A stretch of DNA of 41,898 bases from Funneliformis mosseae (Eukaryota > Glomeromycota > Glomeromycetes > Glomerales > Glomeraceae): contig CAJVPP010000180.1 in the NCBI GenBank assembly GCA_910592005.1, positions 1-41,898 of the forward strand, written 5' to 3'. Below, piece after piece: positions 22,690-33,945 of the stretch. Position 1 is the first letter of the stretch. The number at the start of each line of letters is the position of its first letter. Below the pieces are notes generated by a model, which saw only the letters and a list, made by a program, of their open reading frames with translations, had not been told where the DNA came from and did no database searches. Both the position numbers and the translations under genes were made by a program.

Positions 22690-23559
22690 AACTTGAGTAA
22701 AAGAAATTAGATTACGATTGATTAAATTTTTCAATCGTTATTGTTTAATTTCTTTATTTGAAACTACAATAAGAAATCAACTTGCATCATGCACTTTTTT
22801 TTTTTGGCGGGAATTTCTTGGCAGCAGGACGTATTTGCCTCATTATCGTGTAAAACCGGATTTCTATATCTAGTAAATTTATAATGATATCATTATTTGT
22901 TAATAGTAGAGCTTCCTTATAGAAAGTTCTAAGTCATTTAAAGCAAATATAAATAATGTACTTTATTTAAAGAGATTTTATTAATGGCAAACAAAATTTC
23001 TGTTCATCCCATGCACGCAGAAATTACATAATGTTATTTTAAATATGAAGGTATTTAGTTTATAGTCAAAGAGAATTAAAAGAACGACTTCTGTAATAAT
23101 ATTCTTTAGAAAATATAATGAAGAGATTTATATTATGAGGAATATATCAATCAAAATTCATTTGAGTTCATATCAAATAAAGAATAGATAATTGGTCCAA
23201 CTTCTAAATCATATTGCAAGATTCTGGAAAGAACAATCGCGTTAATATTCGTAGCAAAGAATGAAGTAAAGAATGATTTTCTGAGACGACATTTTTTAAT
23301 TTTATTTAAAAACGTCACATTCGTCCATTGACTGGTTTTTCTAGTTGAACTTTCTTAGCATGTAAGCTTTATTATTGCTTAGTTTTATATGAAAATAAAG
23401 AATATTGTAACAACAAATTTCATTATAATCATTCTTTTTTCATAACTCTTTCAGTATTTTACGTTTTTTTAATATTCGACATATAAAATATAATAAAAAA
23501 CATATATTATCGTAAAGAAATACATGGATAACACGAGACTAAAAAATAAAAGCAAACTA
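22690..23559. other. Intergenic between ML gene and its broken paralogue
   Basis: No gene or repeat recognised. It must hold the upstream control region of the ML gene. Confidence 0.5.
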
Positions 23560-24181
23560 TATCAGGATAAAGATTAGCATATCCTTCGAAACAAACATGA
23601 TTTTTTTCCATCCGGTTTAGAAACTATGATTAATTGATTAAAAAATTATCAAATGAGTTTTAAATTTATTTTTTTTAAAAAAAAAAATTTATGGGTTCAT
23701 ACATAAAGTATCATTTTCGTATATAGATTTTCTGAAACATTTTAGGTACTTCCAAAAACATAATTGTGGTCAAGTAGAAATTTCCTTCAACTGGACATGC
23801 GAATTCACTTTGCTCAGCAAAATCCTTACAAAAATCTGCTTCATATTCAACTTTTCCGCTTTGATCGTGATAAACCTCATCATTGCACCTTTTTCAAAAA
23901 GCTTCATTTGTCACACGAGCGAACCGGATAACCCAAGGATAACAGGATTTTGGATTTTAGGTGAATGTATTAATCGTGACTGGATAAACGTAGCGTCATC
24001 GCAACTTTTAAAGCTAGGCAAGTGAGAAGAATTTCTCGTAATTCCAATGGAATTGGCTACACGATCGATGCCAAGTTACAAGAAAATTCCAAGTAAAATA
24101 ATTGGTTACAAAATAAAGAGCAGAACTTAAAAGGATATATGAGATCAAGGGAAACACCATGTAAATCATAATGCGTCTCAT
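23560..24181 (-). pseudogene. ML-domain paralogue, broken
   Basis: Same strand and same gene structure as the intact ML gene. A start codon at 24181 opens a hydrophobic signal-like segment (MVFPLISYILLSSALYF). In shifting frames follow PIPLELRE (compare PTPLDLRK in the intact copy), SFKSCDDATF, NPVILGLSGSL, FEKGAMMR, and a region equivalent to CELF...CPF. A last exon, beginning at 23623 after an AG, encodes SKPDGKKSC at the place where the intact gene has ISNPDEKILLC, so the intron position is conserved. Several one-base shifts and stops rule out a product. The order of conserved blocks shows a local tandem duplication followed by loss of the upstream copy. Confidence 0.85.
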
Positions 24182-25107
24182 TTGTTTATCTTTGAATCTA
24201 AAAATCAAAGGAGCTTTAGTATTTTGATTGCAAAGGGAGAAACAGTATAATCAAAATATCAAATGACAAAAAAAAGAAAAATTCTTGAAACGATAATGTG
24301 AAATGATGGTTGTATTCAAAGTATTTTGAAGGGCGTAACTTACATCGCATCGTATGAATAATAAAGAAAAAAAAAAAAAACCTTTTTTGAGTCAAACAAT
24401 GAATTTAGGATTATCGTGAAACGCCAAATAAAACATTCTTATATTTACTTTTTTTTATACTGTACATAGAAACCCATTATAGCGAATATTAAAATTTGAT
24501 TAAAAATAAAACAAAGAACCACATTTCAAGTGATCTCGAAAAAATTTTTTTTTATGAAATGGCAACATGATGCTTTTATCCATAGACATCTATTCGTGCA
24601 AAATGAAATAGGAAGTATCTATATCTATTATAATTATTTAATTAGTTTAGTTAAGATCGAAATTACAAGTAATTGTTGATGATTACATGGGAAATTAGGT
24701 TTTTCTGACGTTGATTGCTCGGATTTATTTTAACTTTGTGTACAAATGAGGTCGCAAATAAAAATAGTTTTATTCCTTTATTTTAAACGGTAATTGAAAA
24801 TAACAAATTTGTCAATCTATTTTTTTTGATAAATACGCGAAAAATTAAATCTATATATAGAAGAACTAAATCTTTTATCCTAATTGAAATTAATAAAGAA
24901 TGATGATTATATGCCTGAATATTGTTTGCTGATCGCCGAAATACATACATTAGAAAAAAAAATGGCAATTTGATCCGATGATTTCAGAATAATAGAACGT
25001 CAAATAGAATTTTTTTTATTTAATTTGAAAAGAACTCGAAAAAAAAAAAAGCAATTAAAGTTTTTTAATCCACAAACAGGAATAAAACAAAAACTTCATT
25101 TTGCAGA
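24182..25107. other. Intergenic, nothing recognised
   Basis: AT-rich with several A and T runs. Small open frames here lack any domain. Confidence 0.5.
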
Positions 25108-25475
25108 CTAACTCATAAATTCGATCTTATGATTGGATTGTTGTGTTTAAAACCGCCTGAAAAAATATCCTTAGATGATTATCTTGTTATGAAATGCAAG
25201 TAATTATTTTTTTATGTTTAACATATTAAATTTTGAATTTCTTCAAACTAAATAAGTTCGTTAAAATACAAGCGCGCACGTAAAATGTTTATAAAGCGTT
25301 TGACGAACATATTAAAGCTCGTGCGCTTCCAAACGTGAGTTCTTTTTTATAGGTTTTCATTCAAAATGGACAATGATTTTGAAGATCTTTCACCCGGAAG
25401 AAACTGAACCATTGTATTTCATCTTTAAGGAACATATTCTATTTGTTGAGAATCCTACATGAATGAATTTAAGGA
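25108..25475 (+). pseudogene. Exon cluster of an unidentified gene, probably broken
   Basis: Protein-like plus-strand segments are separated by plausible introns. After TTTTGCAG at about 25100-25107 comes LTHKFDLMIGLLCLKPPEK and SLDDYLVMKCK, then GTAATT opens an intron ending in AAG near 25257. The next piece includes KNVYKAFDEHIKARALPN, followed by a very short GTGAGT...TATAG stretch (25335-25352), then KWTMILKIFHPEETEP, FIFKEHILFVENPT and a stop. A stop just before KNVYK and the very short second intron argue that it is decayed. I do not recognise the protein. Confidence 0.45.
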
Positions 25476-25674
25476 AAAAAGTAATTGTATGCTTATGCTC
25501 TAGAAAAGAAGCTGCTCGCGTTCATATTTAAAATTTTATTTCCTTTTAAGCAGATAAAAATAAACATATACGTCTGATTATCGATTATGTCCACAGCTTA
25601 GTTTATTTAATGCTGCCATCATCACATAATCATATATTTACGTCCTTTTTAAGAATTCGCAAAGTTGTTATCGA

Positions 25675-25750
25675 ACCCGTCGAAACTTTCTAGACCCATC
25701 GAAACTCATCGAAACCCTCGAAACCCATCGAAATCCATCGAAACTGTCTA
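25675..25750. repeat. CATCGAAAC minisatellite
   Basis: About seven variants of CCATCGAAAC or CTCGAAACC follow one another in 75 bp. A T of one phase is the only common variation. The array lies just past the end of the Hsp70 remnant and keeps its CpGs. Confidence 0.8.
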
Positions 25751-25844
25751 AACAAGTTTTGAAAAGTTTCGACTTTTGCCAAAAAGCGGTTTAGGGTTTT
25801 ACCCCGCAACTATAGCCACAATTACGTCTAATTTCGTATTGTTA

Positions 25845-27065
<1,221 letters not shown>

Positions 27066-28057
27066 ATTTAACACGGCAAACAACACAATTTAATCAGATA
27101 TTAAATTTCAGGTTGTATAAATGGTTAGGAAAAATTTTTAACGAAGTATTTTTTTCACAACGGATATAAAATAAATGATAATGCCATATTATTCATAATT
27201 TATTTATAATTTTCGGTTACACATCACCACGATAAATTTATAAATAAAGTTCGAGGTCGTTAAAGTTGTAGCAAAATTATAGTAAAGCTGTATTTTTAAG
27301 TTTATAGTTTACTTGTTAAATAATTAGTATATTTATACTTTTAAGTAAATTGCAATTTTTAAAATTAATTGTTAATCACAAAAAAAAATAAGCATCTAAA
27401 CTATTTATTTATTACTATAATTTGTTATTAAATCAATTTTATTAATTTATAAAATTTTATTATATTTTTTAAAATTATTTCTAATTATCAATATTATTTA
27501 TCAATAAATTAAATTTTATATAGTTAAATAAAAATAGGTTTATATTAATATTATAACTTAAAATTTATGATAGTAATTTGATAATAAAATTTATTAAATT
27601 TAAAATAAATTATTTTTAATATTTTAAATAAAATTATTTATTCATTTTAATCATTTAAAATTATTTAAATCTAAATTTATTTTTTAATATTTAATTAATA
27701 TTTAAATAATAATTAAAATTTTTATTAGATATTATTTATACGAAAAAAAAGTTATTTTTTAATAAAGATCTTTATTTAATTTTCTAATGATCGATTAATA
27801 AGGATTTATTTATTTAATAGATTCGATAAAAATTTCGCCAAATATTTTTGTTTTTTCCCCACTTATAATATTCACACCCAACCCGCTATTTATTCTAAAT
27901 AAATCTAGCGTAATTAATCGAAATATTTGTAATTCCGGTACCGTTAGCTTTCGAATTGCAACAAAAATATAAAAAAAGAAAAGACGTAAATTAAAAATAT
28001 TTCAGAAAATAAAAAATTTATTGTTCGGTTAAAAATTTAAATACCCGGAGAATTAAT
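27066..28057. other. AT-rich spacer
   Basis: Long TTTAAAT/AATTTA-type sequence, nearly free of G and C from about 27290 to 27800. No gene seen. Confidence 0.55.
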
Positions 28058-28279
28058 CTATTTGCTATCGCTTGACTCTCGTGAACCATTTTCAAATCGT
28101 CCAAACTTCATTTTCGGTTTCTTCAAATCCAATGCATTTTTTACCAATTGAATTGGCACACATTTAGCAATAAATACGTCTTTAAGCCTAACACGGTAAC
28201 CAATAATAGCACAATATTCGTTAGAGATTTCCGACAGTTCATAAACTTCTTTAACTCATTTAGTAGGAGGTCTGAACAT
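28058..28279 (-). pseudogene. 73-codon coding fragment with one in-frame TGA, unidentified
   Basis: From ATG at 28279 the minus strand reads MFRPPTK, a TGA, then VKEVYELSEISNEYCAIIG, YRVRLKDVFIAKCVPIQLV, KNALDLKKPKMKFGRFENG and a Ser-rich end before TAG at 28058. The residue mix is that of a real globular protein with a basic tail. The TGA could derive from CGA or TGG by a single transition. It may be the last exon of a larger gene, since protein-like sequence also lies upstream to about 28330 in other frames. I do not know the family. Confidence 0.55.
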
Positions 28280-28847
28280 AACATTTAGTAACTTCTTTCT
28301 TTTTCGTCAGACTTTTCGGATCTGTAGAATAAGGAAAGAAGTCGTTAGAGGTGTCGAGAGAGGTATCGAAAAGAGAGAAATTAATTAACAATAAAATAAT
28401 AAACTGAGCTTTGACCTGAGACCCGTTGTGATATGTCTGGTAATCATCTCATCGTCACCTACATTATCTGGGAAAGGGGACGAACACGATTAGAACGTCT
28501 TATATAAAAAGAAACTGGGAATAGGAGGGTCACCCTTCAAACACAGCTATGCCACCACATCACCAACGAGACCCCCCTCGTGATTTTAAATGAAAATAAT
28601 TTCATTTGTGGGACACGATGTAGTCCTATCGTGCTTTGACGGCCTGGATGGTATCCTTTCTCTTAACAATATTCGGACCACCCTGCTGCTAAAATGACAA
28701 GACGACGATAACTAAGTAAGTATACTTACATGATAATACCGGTATGCCTTCCTTGGATGTGCTAGCTTTTCTCCAGTGTCATGCCTTAACACCAATCTAC
28801 TACGATGAGAACGTTGCGTAAGGTTAAAATCTCCAAAAATATGAACC
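28280..28847. other. GC-richer intergenic stretch
   Basis: More complex and CpG-containing than its surroundings, yet no long frame. It includes a perfect 8-bp stem AAATGAAA...TTTCATTT near 28587-28606 and the palindrome GTAAGTATACTTAC near 28716-28729. Weak A-box and B-box like strings on the minus strand are discussed under rejected items. Confidence 0.45.
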
Positions 28848-29050
28848 TAAATGATATTTAAAAATAATAGAAATCTAAAATAACGTTAGCAAAGATCGTC
28901 CGCCCAGTCATTTCCTAAAAGCACCCTGAAAAGAGTTTTATGTCAGGCGTCGACCGCAACACTTCGAGGCAGTATGTCCGTTACATATTCACACAAAGGA
29001 CTAATCCAGGGTCTTGCCAACAATATATGTGAAACATACCTCTTCAACAG
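28848..29050 (+). repeat. Dispersed repeat, copy 2
   Basis: Matches the reverse complement of copy 1 (8733-8925) with several indels; the exact 17-mer CGCAACACTTCGAGGCA and the GTTAGCAAAGAT / CTTGCCAACAAT ends are the best anchors. This copy is additionally bracketed by direct repeats: GAACGTTGCGTAAGGTTAAA (28809 on) and GAACGTTGAGCGTAAGTTAAA-type sequence (29051 on). Confidence 0.75.
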
Positions 29051-29533
29051 GAACGTTGAGCGTAAGTTAAATTTTCCAAATACTGTATATATATACTCCT
29101 TTGTTCTACAAATAAAGAACTTCGATATTAATCTTTTCATTTTCAATTTTTTTTTTTAAAAATATTCCATAGAAGGAAAAAGAAGCGAAAACATCTGGTT
29201 GTCTCTCACTTTCGAGTTCTTCACACACGACTTTCCGGTTGAAAAAAAAACCAGATGAAATGATGCTTGATGTTAAAAAAAAGAAATGAGTTTGCAAAAT
29301 ATATAAACTATATAAAATCAAGGAGAATATATAGGATTCTTACGCGTTACGTCATGTAATAAAAAGTATGTCAAATGATGCGCGCTGATTAATACAAGTT
29401 CGACTGTGATACTGCAGAGTATGTACGTTCTTTTATTTTATCTATTTTTGAAATAAAACATGTGATCGATCACCTATTATCGTTCCTGAAACTATTCTAT
29501 GTAATACTTTAAAATATAATTTTAAAGTAAAAA
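29051..29533. other. Intergenic, nothing recognised
   Basis: AT-rich. The open frames on both strands (28943-29321) overlap the dispersed repeat or homopolymers and show no domain. Confidence 0.5.
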
Positions 29534-29637
29534 TTTTTTTTTTTTTTTTTTTTTTTTTGGTATTAGTTTTACTTGGACACAGTATTCAAGAGTACAATGG
29601 TCAAGTGCTTTATACCGCTATACTATAGCAGCACCGA
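29534..29637 (-). repeat. Possible tRNA-derived retroposed sequence ending in A25
   Basis: On the minus strand, about 77 bp with tRNA-like features is followed directly by a run of 25 A (29558-29534). Visible features are GGTGCTG at the start and TAATACC at the end, which pair at six of seven positions if G:T is allowed, and TAGTATAGCGG, which fits a pol III A box. The T-arm and anticodon arm are poorly formed. No convincing target duplication was found. A decayed SINE or tRNA retropseudogene is the best guess. Confidence 0.3.
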
Positions 29638-29639
29638 CA

Positions 29640-30064
29640 TAATTTTTAATTTTAATTTAATATAAGTATCAACTGATTTTCAAATATATATCACATGATA
29701 TTGATCACTTGATTGAGTTAATGATTTTAAACAAATATTTTTAAATTTCTCTTTTAGATTTGATGTTTCTTTGGTGATATTTTTTGGGGGATGATTATAT
29801 TTTTATCTTCTGGTACATAATGTGAAAGAATTTCTTTTTTTTTTCATCATCTTTCTAAAAAAGTTTAAAATGTCCTTAACAAAATTTTGCTTTATTAGAA
29901 ACAAATAAATCAGGCTTGTCAGTGCAATAGATATATATTTTTCATATATATGATCAGGACAAGCAAACGGCCTATTTATTTGCTTTAGAATTATCTGATG
30001 TAGCCTGAAAAGAACTCACGAAAATTATATTCTTTTGCTATTGAATTGCTTAAAATAAACAATA
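29640..30064. other. Intergenic, nothing recognised
   Basis: AT-rich sequence before the left end of the Tc1 element. Confidence 0.5.
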
Positions 30065-31554
30065 CACTCCCATGCAAAAAGTTTAGGACCACACGATAAA
30101 TTGTAAAACAAATGGTTTTCTAAATAACTAACATTTTATTAAGCTATAAAAAGTTATTTATAATTACTTTATTAAATAAAAGCTAATTTTTTTAATATTA
30201 TTTGTAAGTAACAAATAAAACATCAGAAATTTAATAAGCATCATTTTGCTGATCATTATTAATCATATTTAAGGCATGTGACTTTTCGTGAATAAAAAAA
30301 ATAATTCATATAATTATATTTATTTAAATCATAATTATTAAAAGTATTTAATTTGTGACAAAAAAAAAGGAACCTGAAAACCCATACAATTGATAGAATT
30401 AATATATACTAAAGTTTCTTTAGTAAAAAAGGAATAATTTTCAATAAAAAAAATGAAAAAAAAAATTATTTCTTGATATTTACTTTTATAAAATATGATA
30501 AAAGGATTTATTAATATCTTGTGGGATAACCATAGGCTTTTATAACTGCTTCTACTCGACGATTCATGCTTTCAACAAGATTTTAGTAAATTTTATCTGA
30601 AATCTCTAACCAATATTGTTGAAGAAGTTCTTCTAATTCCCTCACATTCCTTGGATTTTTTTGCTTTAATCAGATTCGACGCTCAAGCTCATCCCATAAA
30701 TGCTCTATAGGATTAAAATCAGGACTTTGTCCTGGCTAAGGTAACTAAGTTATATCTATTTCTTCAATAAAGTTTCATGTTCGTTCACTTGTATGAATTG
30801 GTGCATTATCTTATTAGAACAAATATTCTCCATTTTGTTCTTCAAATTCCTCTAAAAATGGGACTAAATGGTAGCCAAGGATTTCTTGAATATATCTTTC
30901 ACTATTTATCCAATCATTAACCCTTATCAAATGGCCTAACCCATACCAGAAAAAGCATCCCATATCATACTCCTCCACCACTATATTTTACAGTTGGAAC
31001 AAGGCAATTAATATTGTATTTTTCTTTAGAAAACCTTCAAACTCGAATTTTTCCATCATTCTAAAATAGAGTAAATCTAGACTTGTCACTTTACACAACT
31101 TTTTCCAGTCATTTATAGTCTATAGATGCCTTTTACAAGCCCAATTTAAACGAATTTTTCAGTTATTCTCATTTATATTAGGTTTTCTAAGGGCTGTACG
31201 ACTGTTATATCCTATTTCATATAATGTTTTTTCATAGTTCGCTTACATATTACATTTCTAGTAGACTTAATAAAAATTTCTTTTATTTTTTCAACGGGTT
31301 CACGCTGGTTTTTGACAATAATAGTCTTAAGATAACGCTTATCTCATTCAGTTACTTTCTTAGGACGTTCACTTCTATTAGCAACAGAAATAGCACCCTT
31401 CTCACAGTATTTTATTATTATATTATGTACTGTCATTTTGCTATAACCTGTTTTTTTTAAAATAGCCCTTTTAGAGTCACCAGCTTCATAAAAGCTGATG
31501 ACTTTACCATGTTTAAAATCTGTTAGTTCTTTTCTTTTAACCATTTTATAGAAA
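30065..31554 (-). mobile_element. Tc1-type transposon, right end missing
   Basis: A Tc1-like left terminus is suggested after TA at 30063-30064: CACTCCCATGCAAAAAG followed by TTTAGGACCAC. The transposase gene fills 30511-31544. The matching inverted terminus expected upstream of the transposase start (beyond 31550) is absent; instead a different repeat array begins at 31606. The element is therefore truncated or interrupted on that side. The right boundary given here is simply the end of recognisable sequence. Confidence 0.75.
30511..31544 (-). pseudogene. Tc1-type DDE transposase, killed by nonsense mutations
   Basis: The N-terminal helix-turn-helix is intact from ATG at 31544 (MVKRKELTDFKHGKVISFYE, then GYSKMTVHNIIIKY). 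The catalytic domain follows: SDKSRFTLF around the first Asp, PTVKYSGGGV, the region equal to VMIWGCF, DNAPIHTS with the second Asp, and PGQSPDFNPIEHLWDELERR with the Glu, 34 residues after the second Asp, the Tc1 spacing. It ends RRVEAVIKAYGYPTRY, full length at about 344 codons. I count about 13 internal stops and two or three small indels. Where the ancestral residue is clear the stops are C-to-T or G-to-A: QQDNAP is now two stops then DNAP, and the W before SDKSRF and in LPWPGQ are stops. All three catalytic residues are still encoded. Confidence 0.92.
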
Positions 31555-31605
31555 CAACAGTGTGATGGATAAAATTTTAGATAGATTTAATTGGTAGAAT
31601 AGGAA

Positions 31606-31784
31606 GTCAATTTTATTGTCATATAGATCTTTTATGAAGACCATTTTGTCCATTTTATTGCCATCGATCAATTATGTAAATTATTAGATGTCAATTTTAT
31701 TGCCTTGATAATTATGTAGATCATAGATATCCATTTAATTGCCTGCAGATCTGACAATTTTATTGACACGGCAACATTATTGCC
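31606..31784. repeat. Iterated 15-bp motif, period about 42 bp
   Basis: GTCAATTTTATTGTC (31606), GTCCATTTTATTGCC (31648), GTCAATTTTATTGCC (31690) and ATCCATTTAATTGCC (31729) recur at 42, 42 and 39 bp, followed by GACAATTTTATTGAC (31753) and GGCAACATTATTGCC (31770). The spacers also share GATCAATTATGTA / ATAATTATGTAGATC words. The last two copies are close to palindromic. The layout resembles iterated transposase-binding sites at a transposon end. Confidence 0.8.
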
Positions 31785-32323
31785 TAGCAAAATAGCAACT
31801 TTATTTTCTTCAATATATTTAGTTTAGTTTATTTTATTATTTATTCAACATGTATAAATATCTCTGTATTTTCTTTGAGTCTTAGCATTGACGAAATATT
31901 AATCTTTTAGGTATCAAACTTATATATTATATTAATAAAGGAGTATAATTAATTAAGTATAAAACTTATCCTTCGCAAATCCATTGAAACTGTTATACAT
32001 TATCTGTGATCCTTTGCATTTGTGTAATCTCTTTTATTAGTTAACTTATTATATGATATTGTATTGATTTATTGTATTGACTTGGAGTCTCTGAAGCGTT
32101 ATCTTTAAAATATCTTTGAGTTATCTTTGTGTTTATTTTGTATTTATCTTACATGTTTATTATTGAGAATAATTCTTCAACGTTATTGTAAATCCTCACC
32201 TGTGATTCTTTAAGTAATTGTCTTAGTTTTATTTACCCTTTTTGAGATTTTATTTGAAGTTACAAAATCAACATAACAGTGTAATTATATTGAATGTTAT
32301 ATAATGAATCAACTGTGACTATT
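31785..32323. other. Intergenic, nothing recognised
   Basis: TTAT/TATT-rich sequence without coding frame between the iterated motif array and the hAT-type MITE. Confidence 0.5.
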
Positions 32324-32331
32324 GTTTAGAG

Positions 32332-32463
32332 TAAAGATGGCATCTCAATTAGTTGCAACAAGTGACAAATAAGCATTATAATATTGTAACGAATTGCAAT
32401 ATTATTAAAATTTAGGTTGCACAGATGACAAATAAGCGTTACAATATTGTAATGCCATCTTTA
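32332..32463. mobile_element. hAT-type MITE, 132 bp, perfect ends and 8-bp target duplication
   Basis: The ends TAAAGATGGCAT (32332-32343) and ATGCCATCTTTA (32452-32463) are perfect 12-bp inverted repeats. They are flanked by identical 8-bp copies of GTTTAGAG (32324-32331 and 32464-32471), the size made by hAT transposases. Inside, a 28-bp segment is directly repeated with three differences (32363-32390 and 32426-32453; core TGACAAATAAGC then ATATTGTAA). There is no coding capacity. The perfect duplication shows a recent insertion compared with the eroded DNA around it. Confidence 0.92.
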
Positions 32464-32639
32464 GTTTAGAGTAATTCAATTTTTTTTTAATTTTTAATTT
32501 TTTTATTTTTTGCTATTTTCTCTCTTTTCTTACCTTCTCACTTTTTCTCTTCCTCTCATTTTCCCTCCTCTTTTTTCTTTTTGTAGAATATGGCTTAAAT
32601 TTTGAATTTCTTAGAGATATATCTTTTGATAAATTTTAG

Positions 32640-33945
32640 ATAAGTAGAGCTCTTTATTAAGAAAGAATATTATTAATGTTCTTTTTTCTTTTTTATTCTT
32701 TTGTAGAAACAGTTTCTAGGAATATTTTGATCTTTAAATTTTAAAAAATAGGTTTTGAATAAGATGGATCAGTGATATCCATTTTAGATATTCTAAAGAT
32801 TTGTTATTCTAGCTATATATCCTAATCTATTCTACACTATGTTCTAAATATTCTATCTGTCTCATCAGTGTTTTATTAGTGTTCCATCAATATTTTATGA
32901 TAATACTAGAATAGGTTCTTCTTTTAGAAAGAACATTTTTTTTTCTTTTTTATAGAAACGACTTCTAGGAATTTTTGGACTATAAAATTACTCTTAAATC
33001 AATTCTTGGAAAATAAGTTTTGAATTGCAAAATTGTGTGAGGTTCTACTTTAAAAAGAATATTACTAACATTCTTTTTCTTTTTTTTTTTGTAAGAATAG
33101 CTTTTTAGGAGCATTTTGTATCATGAGTTAGAAGGTAGATTTTAAATAATAAAGTACTTCTTTAAAAAAGAACATTATTAACGTTTTTTTCTCTTTTTTT
33201 TTATAGAATAGCATTATAAAAACATTTAGATCATAAAATTCTTTAAATCAGCTTTAGATCAGTTTTTGAAAGGTAATTTTTAATAAGATAAGATTTTTCT
33301 TTTGAGAAAAAATGTTACTAACATTCTTGTTCTTTTCTTTTTTGTCAGAATGGTTTTTAGGAACCTTTGAGCCATAGAATTTCTCTTGAATCAGCTTTGA
33401 ATCAGTTCTTGGATGATAGATTTGAATGGATAGGATTCTTTTTTAGAAAAGATTATTACTAATATCTTTTTTCTCTTTCTTTCTTATAAAGACAGCTTCT
33501 AAGAATCTTTGAATCATAAAATTTTCCTTGAATCAACTCTTTGATCAGTATTTAAAGAATAAATTTAAATATGAATTCTTTTTTAAAAAAGAATATTATT
33601 AATATTCTTTTTTCTCTTTTTTTTTGTAGGAATAGCTTCTGAGAACCTTTGGATCATAAATTTCTTTTGGATTAGCTTTAGATCAGTTCTTGAAAAATAA
33701 GATGAATTCTTCTTTGAGAAATAACTTTACTAATATTCTTTTTCTCTTTTTTTTTTATAGAACAGCTTCTAAAAATCTTTGAATCATAGAATTTCTTTTA
33801 AATCAGCTTTGAATCAGTTCTTAGAAGATATATTTTAAATAGTGTAGAATTCTTCTTTAAGAAAGAATATTAATAATGTTCTTATTTCTTTCTTTTTTTA
33901 TAGGAATAGTTTCTAGGAACCTTAAATCATAGAATTTCTCAACTT
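32640..33945. repeat. Degenerate satellite, about 8-10 units of roughly 137 bp
   Basis: Each unit has the order: GAATTCTTCTTTAAGAAAGAA-type palindrome, TATTACTAATATTC, a long C/T tract (TTTTTCTCTTTTTTTT), ATAG or GTAGGAA, CAGCTTCTAGGAACCTTTG, ATCATAGAATTTC, TTGAATCAGCTTTGAATCAG, TTCTTGGAAGATA. Unit starts are recognisable near 32945, 33075, 33186, 33325, 33465, 33605, 33738 and 33881, with weaker ones before. Units are about 70-80 percent alike by eye. Every unit contains a polypyrimidine-AG junction resembling a 3' splice site, but no frame is open across units. Confidence 0.85.

Noticed and set aside
24014..24208. Independent 64-codon gene on the minus strand
   Set aside because: It is the first part of the broken ML paralogue, read past a frameshift.
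25675..25750. CRISPR-like array
   Set aside because: Units of about 10 bp without unique spacers; a simple minisatellite.
28430..28570. Pol III gene or tRNA on the minus strand (TGGCATAGCTG as A box, GTTCGTCCCC as B box)
   Set aside because: The stems of a tRNA cannot be drawn and the B box matches poorly; too weak to annotate.
31224..31460. 78-codon plus-strand frame
   Set aside because: Antisense shadow of the Tc1 transposase helix-turn-helix region.
31606..31784. CRISPR-like array
   Set aside because: Only a 15-bp degenerate core, spacers share sequence, and the setting is eukaryotic transposon DNA.
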